Shown here: in pieces, positions 26,108 to 34,160 of the stretch | How the letters are laid out: each line of letters begins with the position of its first letter | How positions within the stretch are numbered: position 1 is the stretch's first letter | Assembly: GCA_002733665.1 (NCBI GenBank) | Contig: NVWM01000004.1 | Span: 59,257 to 123,256 of the forward strand | Length of the DNA stretch: 64,000 bases | Origin: Lutibacter sp. | GTDB lineage: Bacteria; Bacteroidota; Bacteroidia; Flavobacteriales; Flavobacteriaceae | Reading direction: 5' to 3' | The notes under the pieces: model-generated | Database searches by the model: none | Seen by the model: only the letters and a program-made list of their open reading frames with translations | Told to the model about the DNA's origin: nothing | Program-made: the position numbers and the translations under genes

Positions 26108-27985
26108 ATGAGTATATATACAACACAATATGATGTTATCGTTGTTGGAGGTGGTCACGCAGGAAGTGAAGCCGCAGCATCAGCAGCCAATTTAGGAGCC
26201 CACACGCTCTTGATTACAATGAGTTTGCAGAATATTGCTCAAATGAGTTGTAATCCTGCAATGGGAGGAATAGCAAAAGGACAGATTGTTCGTGAAATAG
26301 ATGCTTTAGGAGGTTATAGCGCCATTATAACAGATAAAACGGCTATACAGTTTAAGATGTTAAACAAGTCTAAAGGGCCTGCGATGTGGAGCCCAAGAGC
26401 GCAAAGTGATAGAATGCAATTTGCAGAGGCGTGGAGACAGCAACTTGAAAGTATTGAAAAACTTGATATGTTTCAAGACTCAGTAAATGGTTTATTGTTT
26501 GATGGTGATAAAATTATCGGTGTCAAAACCGCTCTTGGAATAGAAATTAAGTCTAAAACTGTTATTGTTACGGCAGGAACTTTCTTAAACGGATTGATTC
26601 ATATTGGCGAAAAAACGTTTGGTGGAGGTCGTGCAGGAGAAAGGGCTTCTACAGGTATTACTGAAGATTTAGTAGAAAAAGGCTTTGAATCTGGTAGAAT
26701 GAAAACAGGAACGCCTCCTAGAGTTGATGCACGATCATTAGATTTTTCTCAGATGATTGAACAGCCTGGAGACGAGATTCCAATGAAGTTTTCTTACTTA
26801 CAAGATATTAAACCATTGACAGAACAACGCTCTTGTTATATGACACATACGTCATTAGAAGTACACGATTTGTTACGTAAAGGTTTTGAAAGATCTCCAA
26901 TGTTTAATGGTAGAATTCAAAGTACAGGACCAAGATATTGTCCGTCAATAGAAGATAAAATTGATCGTTTCGCATCTAAAGAAAGGCATCAATTGTTTAT
27001 AGAACCAGAAGGATGGAATACGAATGAAATATATGTAAATGGTTTTTCTACATCACTTCCAGATGATGTACAAGATGCAGCATTGCGTAAATGCGCAGGA
27101 TTTGAGAATGTAAAGTTTTTGCGTTATGGATATGCAATAGAATATGACTATTTTCCACCAACACAATTGAAACATACACTTGAAACAAAACTCATAAAAA
27201 ACTTATATTTTGCAGGTCAAATAAATGGAACTACAGGATATGAAGAAGCGGCATGTCAAGGATTAATGGCAGGAATAAATGCGGCACATAACGTTCAAAA
27301 TAAAGAGCCGTTTATCTTAAAAAGAGATGATGCTTATATAGGAGTTTTGATTGATGATTTGATTACAAAAGGAACGGATGAGCCATATAGAATGTTTACT
27401 TCTCGTGCTGAATACCGTACTTTATTACGTCAAGATAATGCAGATTTGAGACTCACACCAAAGGGTTTTGAAATCGGTTTGGCGAGTCAAGAACGATTAA
27501 AAAGAGTAAAAGAAAAGCAGGAAAAAACAGATTTGTTTATCAAATTTTTACAAGAAACAAGTGTGCTTCCTGAGGAGATAAACCCAATTTTGGAAGCAAA
27601 TAATACGGCAATAATTAAACAATCAATGAAGATGATTCGCATTGCTTCTCGTCCTCAAATTGACTTTAATGATATGCAACAGTTATCAAAAGTTAAGCAA
27701 TTTATTACTGATAATAACATAGATCAGGAAGTAGCAGAACAAACAGAAATCCATTTAAAATATGCTGGATATATTGCCAAAGAAAAGAACAATGCAGACA
27801 AACTAAATCGTTTGGAAAATGTTAAGATTCCAACCAATTTTGATTACCATAAATTGAAATCCATTTCGATAGAGGCAAAGCAAAAATTAACCAAAATCCA
27901 ACCAACAACAATTGCTCAAGCAAGTCGTATAAGTGGAGTTTCACCAAGTGATGTTTCAGTACTTTTGGTGTATATGGGAAGATAG
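26108..27985 (+). CDS. mnmG: tRNA uridine-5-carboxymethylaminomethyl synthesis enzyme MnmG (GidA)
   Basis: The 625-residue product has the full family length. It shows the FAD-binding motif VVGGGHAGSEAAASAANLGA near the start, the signature blocks MSCNPAMGGIAKGQIVREIDALGG, GPAMWSPRAQSDR and RYCPSIEDKIDRF, and a C-terminal helical domain for MnmE and tRNA. With MnmE it modifies the wobble uridine (U34) of several tRNAs. mnmG (gidA) lies near the origin in many bacteria, and here it is bracketed by parS-type sites. Confidence 0.97.
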   Translation: MSIYTTQYDVIVVGGGHAGSEAAASAANLGAHTLLITMSLQNIAQMSCNPAMGGIAKGQIVREIDALGGYSAIITDKTAIQFKMLNKSKGPAMWSPRAQSDRMQFAEAWRQQLESIEKLDMFQDSVNGLLFDGDKIIGVKTALGIEIKSKTVIVTAGTFLNGLIHIGEKTFGGGRAGERASTGITEDLVEKGFESGRMKTGTPPRVDARSLDFSQMIEQPGDEIPMKFSYLQDIKPLTEQRSCYMTHTSLEVHDLLRKGFERSPMFNGRIQSTGPRYCPSIEDKIDRFASKERHQLFIEPEGWNTNEIYVNGFSTSLPDDVQDAALRKCAGFENVKFLRYGYAIEYDYFPPTQLKHTLETKLIKNLYFAGQINGTTGYEEAACQGLMAGINAAHNVQNKEPFILKRDDAYIGVLIDDLITKGTDEPYRMFTSRAEYRTLLRQDNADLRLTPKGFEIGLASQERLKRVKEKQEKTDLFIKFLQETSVLPEEINPILEANNTAIIKQSMKMIRIASRPQIDFNDMQQLSKVKQFITDNNIDQEVAEQTEIHLKYAGYIAKEKNNADKLNRLENVKIPTNFDYHKLKSISIEAKQKLTKIQPTTIAQASRISGVSPSDVSVLLVYMGR

Positions 27986-27986
27986 C

Positions 27987-28000
27987 GTTCCACGTGGAAC
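27987..28000. other. parS-type ParB-binding palindrome 4
   Basis: Identical GTTCCACGTGGAAC core followed by A, starting one base after the mnmG stop codon. Confidence 0.85.
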
Positions 28001-28033
28001 ACTCAACAACAACCCAAATAAATAAAGGGTTTT

Positions 28034-28963
28034 ATGATAAAAATTTTAGATTCTCCTATAAATAACAACCCTTTAAAGCCGTATTTGAAGTGTATAGACT
28101 ATACAGTTTCTGAGAAGGAGTTTTCAATTTTGATTGATGAACCTTCAGAACTATTGATAACATCACCAAGACCAAAAGATGAATCTTTAGGTGCGTATTA
28201 TAAAAGCGAAAATTACATTTCTCATACTGATTCTCAACAATCTCTTTTTGATAAAATATACCAAGTTGTAAAGCGATATTCGATTGGTAAAAAAGTGAAA
28301 TTAGTAGACGGTTTTTTCGATTCAAATTCAATTCAAAAAACAGTGTTAGATATTGGATGTGGAACAGGAGATTTTTTGCTGGCTTGTCAAAAAAGAGACT
28401 ACAACATTTTTGGTGTAGAACCAAATGAAAAAGCAAAACTTCTTGCTGAAAATAAATTAAACAAAGCTGAAATCAAATCAAGTTCAAAAACTATTTTTTC
28501 GTCCAAAAGTATTTTTTCTTCAATTGAAGAATTAGATTCAACACAACAATTTGATTGCATCACATTATGGCACGTTTTAGAACACGTTCCAAATCTGACA
28601 GCATACATTTCGAGTCTTAAAAAATTTTTAAAACCAGATGGAACTTTAATAATTGCCGTTCCAAATTATAAAAGTTTTGACGCAAAATATTATGGAAAAT
28701 TTTGGGCAGCTTTTGATCTTCCGAGACATCTTTGGCATTTTTCAAAAAAATCAATTTCCTTGCTTTTTGAAAAAGAAAATATGAAAGTGACCAAAACAAT
28801 TCCGATGAAATTTGATTCGTTTTATGTATCGCTTTTGAGTGAGAAAAATCGAACAAAAAAATCAAAACCATTCAAAGCATTTTTTATAGGATTCAAATCA
28901 AATATAAAGGCTAAACGAACAAAAGAGTATTCGTCACTTATATATATCATTCAAAACTGTTAA
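28034..28963 (+). CDS. Class I SAM-dependent methyltransferase
   Basis: The 309-residue product contains the SAM-binding motif I VLDIGCGTGDFLLACQKR, an acidic residue in IFGVEPNEKAKLLAE, motif IV FDCITLWHVLEHVPNL and the post-motif LKPDGTLIIAVPNYKSFD, as in Methyltransf_23-type enzymes. An N-terminal extension of about 100 residues includes ITSPRPKDESLGAYYKSENYISHTDS, typical of sugar/lipid or small-molecule O-methyltransferases of this subgroup. The substrate is unknown. It follows mnmG by about 50 bases on the same strand with parS site 4 between them. Confidence 0.88.
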   Translation: MIKILDSPINNNPLKPYLKCIDYTVSEKEFSILIDEPSELLITSPRPKDESLGAYYKSENYISHTDSQQSLFDKIYQVVKRYSIGKKVKLVDGFFDSNSIQKTVLDIGCGTGDFLLACQKRDYNIFGVEPNEKAKLLAENKLNKAEIKSSSKTIFSSKSIFSSIEELDSTQQFDCITLWHVLEHVPNLTAYISSLKKFLKPDGTLIIAVPNYKSFDAKYYGKFWAAFDLPRHLWHFSKKSISLLFEKENMKVTKTIPMKFDSFYVSLLSEKNRTKKSKPFKAFFIGFKSNIKAKRTKEYSSLIYIIQNC

Positions 28964-29186
28964 AACTCTTTTTTAGAAAACGCTGTTTATAGATTCTTGT
29001 AAAAACACCTACTAACCAACCAATTTTTTTTAAGTTGCTTAAAACGCTTTAAAAGTAGACAAACCTTATAAATATAATTTATAACACTGTTTGTTTTTAA
29101 TAGAGAATTCTTATGATGGTTTATTAAACAAATTTCATTAAAAAATAAAGGAAACAAGAAAACTGAAAATCAACAATTAAAATTTA
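28964..29186. other. Noncoding gap before the OmpH-like gene
   Basis: About 220 bases, AT-rich, with no ORF over 20 codons and no strong hairpin. Nothing further was seen. Confidence 0.5.
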
Positions 29187-29194
29187 TATCTTCG
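29187..29194 (+). promoter_or_regulatory. Probable -7 promoter box of the OmpH-like gene
   Basis: TATCTTCG differs from TAnnTTTG at one position (C for T). It lies 40 bases before the ATG at 29235. Confidence 0.4.
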
Positions 29195-29234
29195 CAGCCA
29201 GAAAAAATTAATAATAAATTATAAAATTCATAAA

Positions 29235-29750
29235 ATGAAAAAACTAGTAGTTGTATTTGCAACAGTCTTATTATTTGCATCGTGTACACAAACAAAAATC
29301 GGATATGTAGATGTAGAAGAATTAATGAAAGAATATGATGCAACAAAAGATGTAGAAGCAGCATTGAAAGTTGACCAAGAAAAAATGGGTAAATCTTTAG
29401 ATAGTTTGAGCGCTGCTTTTCAAGGTAGAGTAGAAGCATACTATAAGAAAGCTAAAAGAATGTCTGCTAAAGCGAGACAAACTAAAGAAGCAGAATTACA
29501 ACAAGAACAAGGAGTAATTCAACAAGCACAAACACAAGCACAACAAATATTACAACAAAAAAGTCAAGAAGGAATTGGAGCCTTGGCTGAAACACTTGAT
29601 AGTGTTGTTGCTGCATATGCAACGGCTAACAAATACAATATGATTCTAGGTACGCAAGGAACTGGAACTATAATGTATGGTGATGATGCATTGAACCTTA
29701 CAGAAACAATTTTAGATGTTTTAAACACATCATACGACGAGAAAAAATAA
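29235..29750 (+). CDS. OmpH/Skp-family periplasmic chaperone-like lipoprotein
   Basis: The 171-residue product begins MKKLVVVFATVLLFASCTQT, with lipobox FASC (Cys17), so it is predicted to be lipid-anchored in the periplasm. The rest is the OmpH pattern: GYVDVEELMKEYDATKDVE, then a long Gln/Lys-rich helix hairpin (about 50-125) and the C-terminal DSVVAAYATANKYNMILG. Skp/OmpH proteins hold unfolded outer-membrane proteins in a cavity of coiled-coil arms. A lipobox is unusual for classical Skp but occurs in Bacteroidota homologues. Confidence 0.85.
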   Translation: MKKLVVVFATVLLFASCTQTKIGYVDVEELMKEYDATKDVEAALKVDQEKMGKSLDSLSAAFQGRVEAYYKKAKRMSAKARQTKEAELQQEQGVIQQAQTQAQQILQQKSQEGIGALAETLDSVVAAYATANKYNMILGTQGTGTIMYGDDALNLTETILDVLNTSYDEKK

Positions 29751-29772
29751 TTTTCTTGTCTCAAATTGAAAT

Positions 29773-29808
29773 AAAAAAAAGTTCGTTATTAATTTAACGG
29801 ACTTTTTT
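29773..29808. terminator. Bidirectional terminator between the OmpH and DoxX genes
   Basis: The stem AAAAGTTCGTTA/TAACGGACTTTT, with one G-T pair, is flanked by A and T runs and serves both convergent genes. Confidence 0.8.
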
Positions 29809-30202
29809 ATTGCAATAAAAACACTCCCAAAATAGTCACAATAAAATAAACAGCAAGTGTCATTGCTCCTGCATAATCTTTTGCGAGCCTTTGACCGATC
29901 AATAGAAAAATAAGCGTTATTGCGCTTAATTCAACTCCTAGTAATGCAACTTCTTTTATTCCAGATGTTGCTAATTGATATACACCAATAACCATTAAAA
30001 CTCCAGCTAACACTTCTATAATTAAAATTGTTCCCAATAATAAAGGGACCATATTTTTTAATGGCGAATTTTTAAAATGACCTTTAATAAAATCGATATT
30101 CCCTTTCCAATCAGTAATTTTATCAAATCCAGATTGAAGGAACGTAACAATTAAAAAAAGTAAGATTAATATTTCTGAAGGATGATTGTTAAAGATAGTC
30201 AT
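29807..30202 (-). CDS. DoxX-family membrane protein
   Basis: The 131-residue product has four hydrophobic segments. It shows a DoxX-like first block LIVTFLQSGFDKITDWKGN (SGxxKxxDW pattern) and a glycine-containing third helix. Family members include the terminal-oxidase-associated DoxD/DoxX subunits and SodA-associated membrane oxidoreductases; no partner gene is nearby, so the specific role is unknown. A family A repeat lies about 45 bases upstream. Confidence 0.75.
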   Translation of the reverse strand: MTIFNNHPSEILILLFLIVTFLQSGFDKITDWKGNIDFIKGHFKNSPLKNMVPLLLGTILIIEVLAGVLMVIGVYQLATSGIKEVALLGVELSAITLIFLLIGQRLAKDYAGAMTLAVYFIVTILGVFLLQ

Positions 30203-30246
30203 AAGTTAGTATTGTTTATGTGTTTAATCGTTGTTTTCCACTTTTT

Positions 30247-30314
30247 GTCATTCCTGCGAAGGTAGGAATCCATAAATAAGTTAAGGTTTAGATTCCTGCC
30301 TTTGCAGGAATGAC
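30247..30314. repeat. Family A palindromic repeat, complete, slightly diverged
   Basis: Left arm 30247-30271 (GTCATTCCTGCGAAGGTAGG...) and right arm 30291-30314 (...CCTTTGCAGGAATGAC) differ from the consensus by one base each. It lies between the start of the DoxX gene and the stop of holB, 18 bases from the latter. Confidence 0.9.
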
Positions 30315-30332
30315 AAGTAGCCTTTTTATTTT

Positions 30333-31469
30333 TTATTCTTTAGTATGCAATAGTCTTGTTAATTTGATTGATAAATCTAACAAAACAATTTTAGCATTTC
30401 CGTTTCGTTCAATATGATAAATAGCATCGTTTACTTCTTTATTGATACTTATAATATTGTTTCCGTGTACAAAAGGAGCAAATTTTTTCAAATCAAATCC
30501 TTGCGTTTGTGTTTCTAAAAAAACTAAATTAGAAGCCTTGTAATTGGTTAATAATGCTTGTCTAAAAAACTGCAAACAATAGTTTAAAAACCGTTTTTGT
30601 GTTTCTCTCCCAGTTTTAGCAATGGCATCGCTCCAACCGATTAATTCATTAATAACCGTTGCATTTCCTTTGGCTTTGAATGCTGCACGAATCCAAGTGA
30701 TAAACCATTCTTCAAAAAAGGTATCAGCAGAATCGTTATGTAAAATATGAAGTGCTTTATTATAATTTCCATCACATTGATGCGCAATTTTTCTTGCTTC
30801 ATTTTCTGATATTCCTTCAGACGAAATCAAACCGTTTACAATATCACTTTCACTTAATACAGGAAAATGTAAGGCTTGACATCTAGAACGAATAGTTCCA
30901 ATGATTTGCTCTTCATTTTCGGTAATTAAAAGGAACACTGTTTTTTTTGGAGGCTCTTCAATTAGTTTTAATAATTTGTTGGCAGCAGCAATATTCATTT
31001 TTTCTGCCATCCAGATAATCATAACTTTAAAGCCTCCTTCGTAGGATTTTAATTGCAATGATTTTACAATTGCTTCAGCCTCATCAACACCAATATTTCC
31101 TTGCTTTTTTTCAACACCAATAGTTTGTAACCAATTAAATAGATTACCATACGGTTGATTGGCAATAAAAGTTCTCCAATCATTTAAAAACAAGTTACTA
31201 ATTGGATGTTTTTTAACTTTATCATTTATTGTAACTGGAAAAGCAAAATGTAAGTCAGGATGTGCTAATTTATCGCATTTTAAATTACAAGCATCAACAT
31301 CTATATTGTCTATACAGAGTATGTGTTGTGCATATGCAATTGCCATAGCGAGTGTTCCAGAACCTTCTTTCCCAACAAATAATTGCGCATGTGGAATACG
31401 ACCATTAGTTGCAGATTGTTGCAAATGGTTTTTAATATGTTCTTGCCCTAAAATTTCTGAAAAACGCAT
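30333..31469 (-). CDS. holB: DNA polymerase III subunit delta'
   Basis: The 378-residue AAA+ clamp-loader subunit contains MRFSEILGQEHIKNHLQQSA, a P-loop-like FVGKEGSGTLAMA that lacks the normal lysine (as expected of the non-hydrolysing delta' stator), a cysteine cluster (CIDNIDVDACNLKCDKLAHP) that looks like a partly degenerate zinc module, and the sensor-1 region RSRCQALHFPVLSESD. It helps load the sliding clamp at the replication fork. A perfect -7 box lies just upstream at 31484-31491. Confidence 0.93.
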   Translation of the reverse strand: MRFSEILGQEHIKNHLQQSATNGRIPHAQLFVGKEGSGTLAMAIAYAQHILCIDNIDVDACNLKCDKLAHPDLHFAFPVTINDKVKKHPISNLFLNDWRTFIANQPYGNLFNWLQTIGVEKKQGNIGVDEAEAIVKSLQLKSYEGGFKVMIIWMAEKMNIAAANKLLKLIEEPPKKTVFLLITENEEQIIGTIRSRCQALHFPVLSESDIVNGLISSEGISENEARKIAHQCDGNYNKALHILHNDSADTFFEEWFITWIRAAFKAKGNATVINELIGWSDAIAKTGRETQKRFLNYCLQFFRQALLTNYKASNLVFLETQTQGFDLKKFAPFVHGNNIISINKEVNDAIYHIERNGNAKIVLLDLSIKLTRLLHTKE

Positions 31470-31483
31470 TGCACAAATATAAG

Positions 31484-31491
31484 CGATAATA
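31484..31491 (-). promoter_or_regulatory. -7 promoter box of holB
   Basis: The minus strand reads TATATTTG, a perfect TAnnTTTG match, 15 bases before the ATG at 31469, giving a very short leader. Confidence 0.55.
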
Positions 31492-31532
31492 TTAAGAGTA
31501 AATGAATAGAAAAACTGAAATTAGTTTCCAAC

Positions 31533-31568
31533 AAAAAACACCAACATTTTAAATATTGGTGTTTTTTT
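31533..31568. terminator. Terminator after the lasso-like precursor gene
   Basis: A stem AAAAAACACCAA/TTGGTGTTTTTT with an 11-base loop, A/T-run-flanked, lies 25 bases beyond the stop of the small precursor gene and separates it from holB. It makes the precursor an independent transcription unit. Confidence 0.8.
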
Positions 31569-31592
31569 AAATTTTTATTTCTCTCAACTACA

Positions 31593-31742
31593 TTATGATG
31601 AAGCAGGAGCCCATATATAACTTAAAGTAGGGAATGTAGACTCATAATAGGCAGTAGAATTTCCTGAGTTTGTATTTTTCACATCAAGGTCAAAGACCTT
31701 TGGTGTTTCCCATTTTTTCTTTTGGTTTTTTGGAGTATCCAT
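31593..31742 (-). CDS. Orphan RiPP precursor resembling a lasso peptide
   Basis: The 49-residue peptide starts MDTPKNQKKKWETPKVFD. It has the lasso leader layout: an aromatic-x-x-P recognition motif (W11-E-T-P14, equivalent to YxxP bound by the RRE/B1 protein) and a threonine at the penultimate leader position (T24-N25). Cleavage after N25 gives a core starting SGNSTAYYE, with Glu at exactly position 9, which fits a nine-residue macrolactam ring. The paeninodin-type leader pattern (K-W-x-x-P...LDV...T) is closely similar. No B1, B2 or C processing genes are nearby, so any maturation must be in trans. A longer in-frame start at 31808 is rejected: the extra residues do not look like coding sequence and the motif begins at the ATG at 31742. 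Confidence 0.65.
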   Translation of the reverse strand: MDTPKNQKKKWETPKVFDLDVKNTNSGNSTAYYESTFPTLSYIWAPASS

Positions 31743-31792
31743 ATTGTTTTTTAAAAAATTGAAATGCCAATATATAACAATTAAACTTATTA

Positions 31793-31800
31793 TATATTTG
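31793..31800 (+). promoter_or_regulatory. -7 promoter box of pgk
   Basis: TATATTTG is a perfect TAnnTTTG match, 20 bases before the pgk ATG. Confidence 0.6.
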
Positions 31801-31820
31801 CTACTCAAAAAAACAAAACA

Positions 31821-33008
31821 ATGCCAACAATCAACGATTTTAATTTTGAAAACAAAAAAGCATTAATAAGAGTTGATTTTAATGTGCCTCTTGATGCGGA
31901 TTTTAAGGTAACAGATGCCACTAGAATTGAGTCTGCAAAGCCTACAATTTTAAAAATACTAGAAGATGGAGGAAGCTGTGTGCTAATGTCACATTTGGGT
32001 CGTCCAAAAGGAGTTTCTGCAGAGTTTTCTCTACAGCATATTGTCGAAACTGTGAGCGAAATTATAGGTGTTCAGGTAAAATTTATAGATGATTGTGTTG
32101 GCGAAAAAGTTGAACAAGCAGTGAATGAATTAGAATCGGGAGAAATTTTATTATTAGAAAATTTACGCTTTTATGATGAAGAAAAAAAAGGAGACGTTGA
32201 CTTTGCAGAGCAATTATCAAAGTTGGGCGATATTTATGTAAACGATGCCTTTGGAACAGCACATAGAGCACATGCTTCAACAACAACTATTGCGCAATTT
32301 TTTGAAGGAAAAAAATGTTTTGGATTATTATTGGCCAAAGAAATTGAAAGCATCAATAAGGTTTTAAAAGACAGTAAAAAACCAGTAACTGCAGTAATTG
32401 GAGGTGCAAAAGTATCATCAAAAATTGATGTGATAAAAAACATTATTCCAAAGGTTGACAACATTATTATTGGAGGCGGAATGGCATTCACATTCTTAAA
32501 AGTCAAAGGTGGAAAAATTGGAAGTTCGTTGGTAGAAGACGATAAATTAGAGTTAGCACAAGAGATTTTAAACTTAGCAACCAATAGTGGAACGCGTATT
32601 CATTTACCAATTGATGTGATTGCTGCAGATGCTTTTAGCGCCGACGCAAATACGCAAATTGTTCCTGCAAATGAGATTCCTGATGGTTGGATGGGACTTG
32701 ATGTTGGACCAAAAACAAATGTTGGTTTTTCGTTTATTATTGCCGAATCTCAAACTATTTTATGGAATGGTCCTTTAGGTGTTTTTGAAATGCCTGTTTT
32801 TGCTAACGGAACGATTGAACTTGGAAACGCAATTGCAGACGCGACAGATTTTGGCTCGTTTTCACTTGTTGGAGGAGGCGACTCTGTTGCAGCAGTAAAG
32901 CAATTTAATTTACAAGACAGAGTGAGTTATGTTTCTACAGGAGGAGGAGCGATGTTAGAAATGCTAGAAGGAAAAACTTTACCAGGAATTGAAGCAATTT
33001 TAAAATAA
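31821..33008 (+). CDS. pgk: Phosphoglycerate kinase
   Basis: The 395-residue product has the PGK landmarks: KALIRVDFNVPLD at the N-terminus, MSHLGRPKG, the substrate-binding helix FGTAHRAHASTTTIAQF, the hinge/nucleotide region GGAKVSSKIDVIKNI and the C-terminal WNGPLGVFEMPVFANGT and LVGGGDSVAA. It transfers phosphate from 1,3-bisphosphoglycerate to ADP in glycolysis, or the reverse. It is divergent from the precursor gene with a 78-base intergenic region. A repeat arm begins four bases after its stop. Confidence 0.98.
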   Translation: MPTINDFNFENKKALIRVDFNVPLDADFKVTDATRIESAKPTILKILEDGGSCVLMSHLGRPKGVSAEFSLQHIVETVSEIIGVQVKFIDDCVGEKVEQAVNELESGEILLLENLRFYDEEKKGDVDFAEQLSKLGDIYVNDAFGTAHRAHASTTTIAQFFEGKKCFGLLLAKEIESINKVLKDSKKPVTAVIGGAKVSSKIDVIKNIIPKVDNIIIGGGMAFTFLKVKGGKIGSSLVEDDKLELAQEILNLATNSGTRIHLPIDVIAADAFSADANTQIVPANEIPDGWMGLDVGPKTNVGFSFIIAESQTILWNGPLGVFEMPVFANGTIELGNAIADATDFGSFSLVGGGDSVAAVKQFNLQDRVSYVSTGGGAMLEMLEGKTLPGIEAILK

Positions 33009-33011
33009 GTT

Positions 33012-33037
33012 GTCATTCCTGCGAAAGCAGGAATCTC
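33012..33037. repeat. Family A repeat arm, solitary
   Basis: It begins GTCATTCCTGCGAAAGCAGG and ends AATCTC, matching the left arm of complete family A elements except for one base. It starts four bases after the pgk stop and lies upstream of the aldo/keto reductase. Confidence 0.85.
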
Positions 33038-33054
33038 ATCAATAAAAACTAAAT

Positions 33055-34095
33055 ATGAAATACACAACATTACCAAATACAGACATAAAAGTTTCTAAAA
33101 TTTGTTTAGGAACGATGACTTGGGGAAATCAAAACACAGAAGCTGATGGTCACGAACAGATGGATTATGCCTTAGAAAAAGGTGTAAATTTCTTTGATAC
33201 TGCAGAATTATACGCTGTTCCCGCAACAGCAGAAACGTATGGATCTACAGAAAAAATTATAGGCTCTTGGTTTAAAAAAACTGGAAACAGAGATAAAGTG
33301 GTATTGGCAAGTAAAATTGCTGGAGCAGGACCTTATACAGCACACATTCGTAAAGATGGGTTTAGTAAAAGAGGGATTACCGAAGCAATTGAAAACAGTT
33401 TGCAAAGATTACAAACTGATTATATCGACTTATATCAATTGCATTGGCCAAGTAGAGGAGTTAACTGTTTTGGAGTAAGAGATTACCCTTATAAAACGTC
33501 TACAAAAGAAGCAGAAAACCATTTAGAGATTTTAGAAACGTTACAAGATTTTATCAAGCAAGGAAAGATTAAACATATTGGATTGTCTAATGAAACTCCT
33601 TGGGGAACGATGAAGTATTTAGAAATTTCCGAAAATCATAATTTACCAAGAATGGCTACAATTCAAAATTCGTATTCATTAATTCATCGTGCTTATGAAT
33701 ATGGAATGTCAGAAGTTTCTATGAGAGAGAATATTGGCTTATTGGTTTATTCACCATTGGCACAAGGTGTACTTTCAGGAAAATACATGAACGGAAAATT
33801 ACCAGAAGGAGCCAGAGGAACATTATTTCCAAATTTTATAGCAAGATATAGAACTCCTGGAGCAGAACAAGCAGTTATAGAGTATAAGAAACTTGCTGAT
33901 AAACACGGAATTACAATGACTCAAATGTCATTGGCATTTATCAATCAATTGCCATTTGTGACGAGTAATATAATTGGCGCAACGACCTTGAGTCAGTTGA
34001 AAGAAAATATTAATAGTATTAATATTGATTTATCAGACGAAATTATTGATGAAATTAATGCTGTTCATAATTTATTTCCAAATCCAGCGGCTTAG
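33055..34095 (+). CDS. tas: NADP(H)-dependent aldo/keto reductase, Tas-like
   Basis: The 346-residue product has the same length as E. coli Tas and its characteristic N-terminus (LGTMTWGNQNTEADGHEQMD, where AKR12-type proteins share the QN-EAD block). The AKR tetrad region FFDTAELYAVP and KVVLASKIAGAG supply the catalytic Asp, Tyr and Lys. The NADP-binding end IIGATTLSQLKENI is present. It probably reduces small aldehydes or keto-sugars; the substrate is unknown. It may be read through from pgk. It ends before a strong bidirectional terminator. Confidence 0.88.
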   Translation: MKYTTLPNTDIKVSKICLGTMTWGNQNTEADGHEQMDYALEKGVNFFDTAELYAVPATAETYGSTEKIIGSWFKKTGNRDKVVLASKIAGAGPYTAHIRKDGFSKRGITEAIENSLQRLQTDYIDLYQLHWPSRGVNCFGVRDYPYKTSTKEAENHLEILETLQDFIKQGKIKHIGLSNETPWGTMKYLEISENHNLPRMATIQNSYSLIHRAYEYGMSEVSMRENIGLLVYSPLAQGVLSGKYMNGKLPEGARGTLFPNFIARYRTPGAEQAVIEYKKLADKHGITMTQMSLAFINQLPFVTSNIIGATTLSQLKENINSINIDLSDEIIDEINAVHNLFPNPAA

Positions 34096-34122
34096 TTTTA
34101 TCAAAAAGATGAATTCTATATT

Positions 34123-34155
34123 AAGACCAAGCGTATTAAAAATACGCTTGGTCTT
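34123..34155. terminator. Bidirectional terminator between tas and the RND operon
   Basis: A 15-bp perfect stem (AAGACCAAGCGTATT and complement) with a three-base loop, followed by TTTATATT, serves both convergent genes. Confidence 0.9.
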
Positions 34156-34160
34156 TTATA

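Noticed and set aside
28034..28963. Methyltransferase as part of a restriction-modification system
   Set aside because: It has the small-molecule class I motif set without a DNA-methyltransferase DPPY/NPPY motif or target-recognition domain, and no nuclease partner is adjacent.
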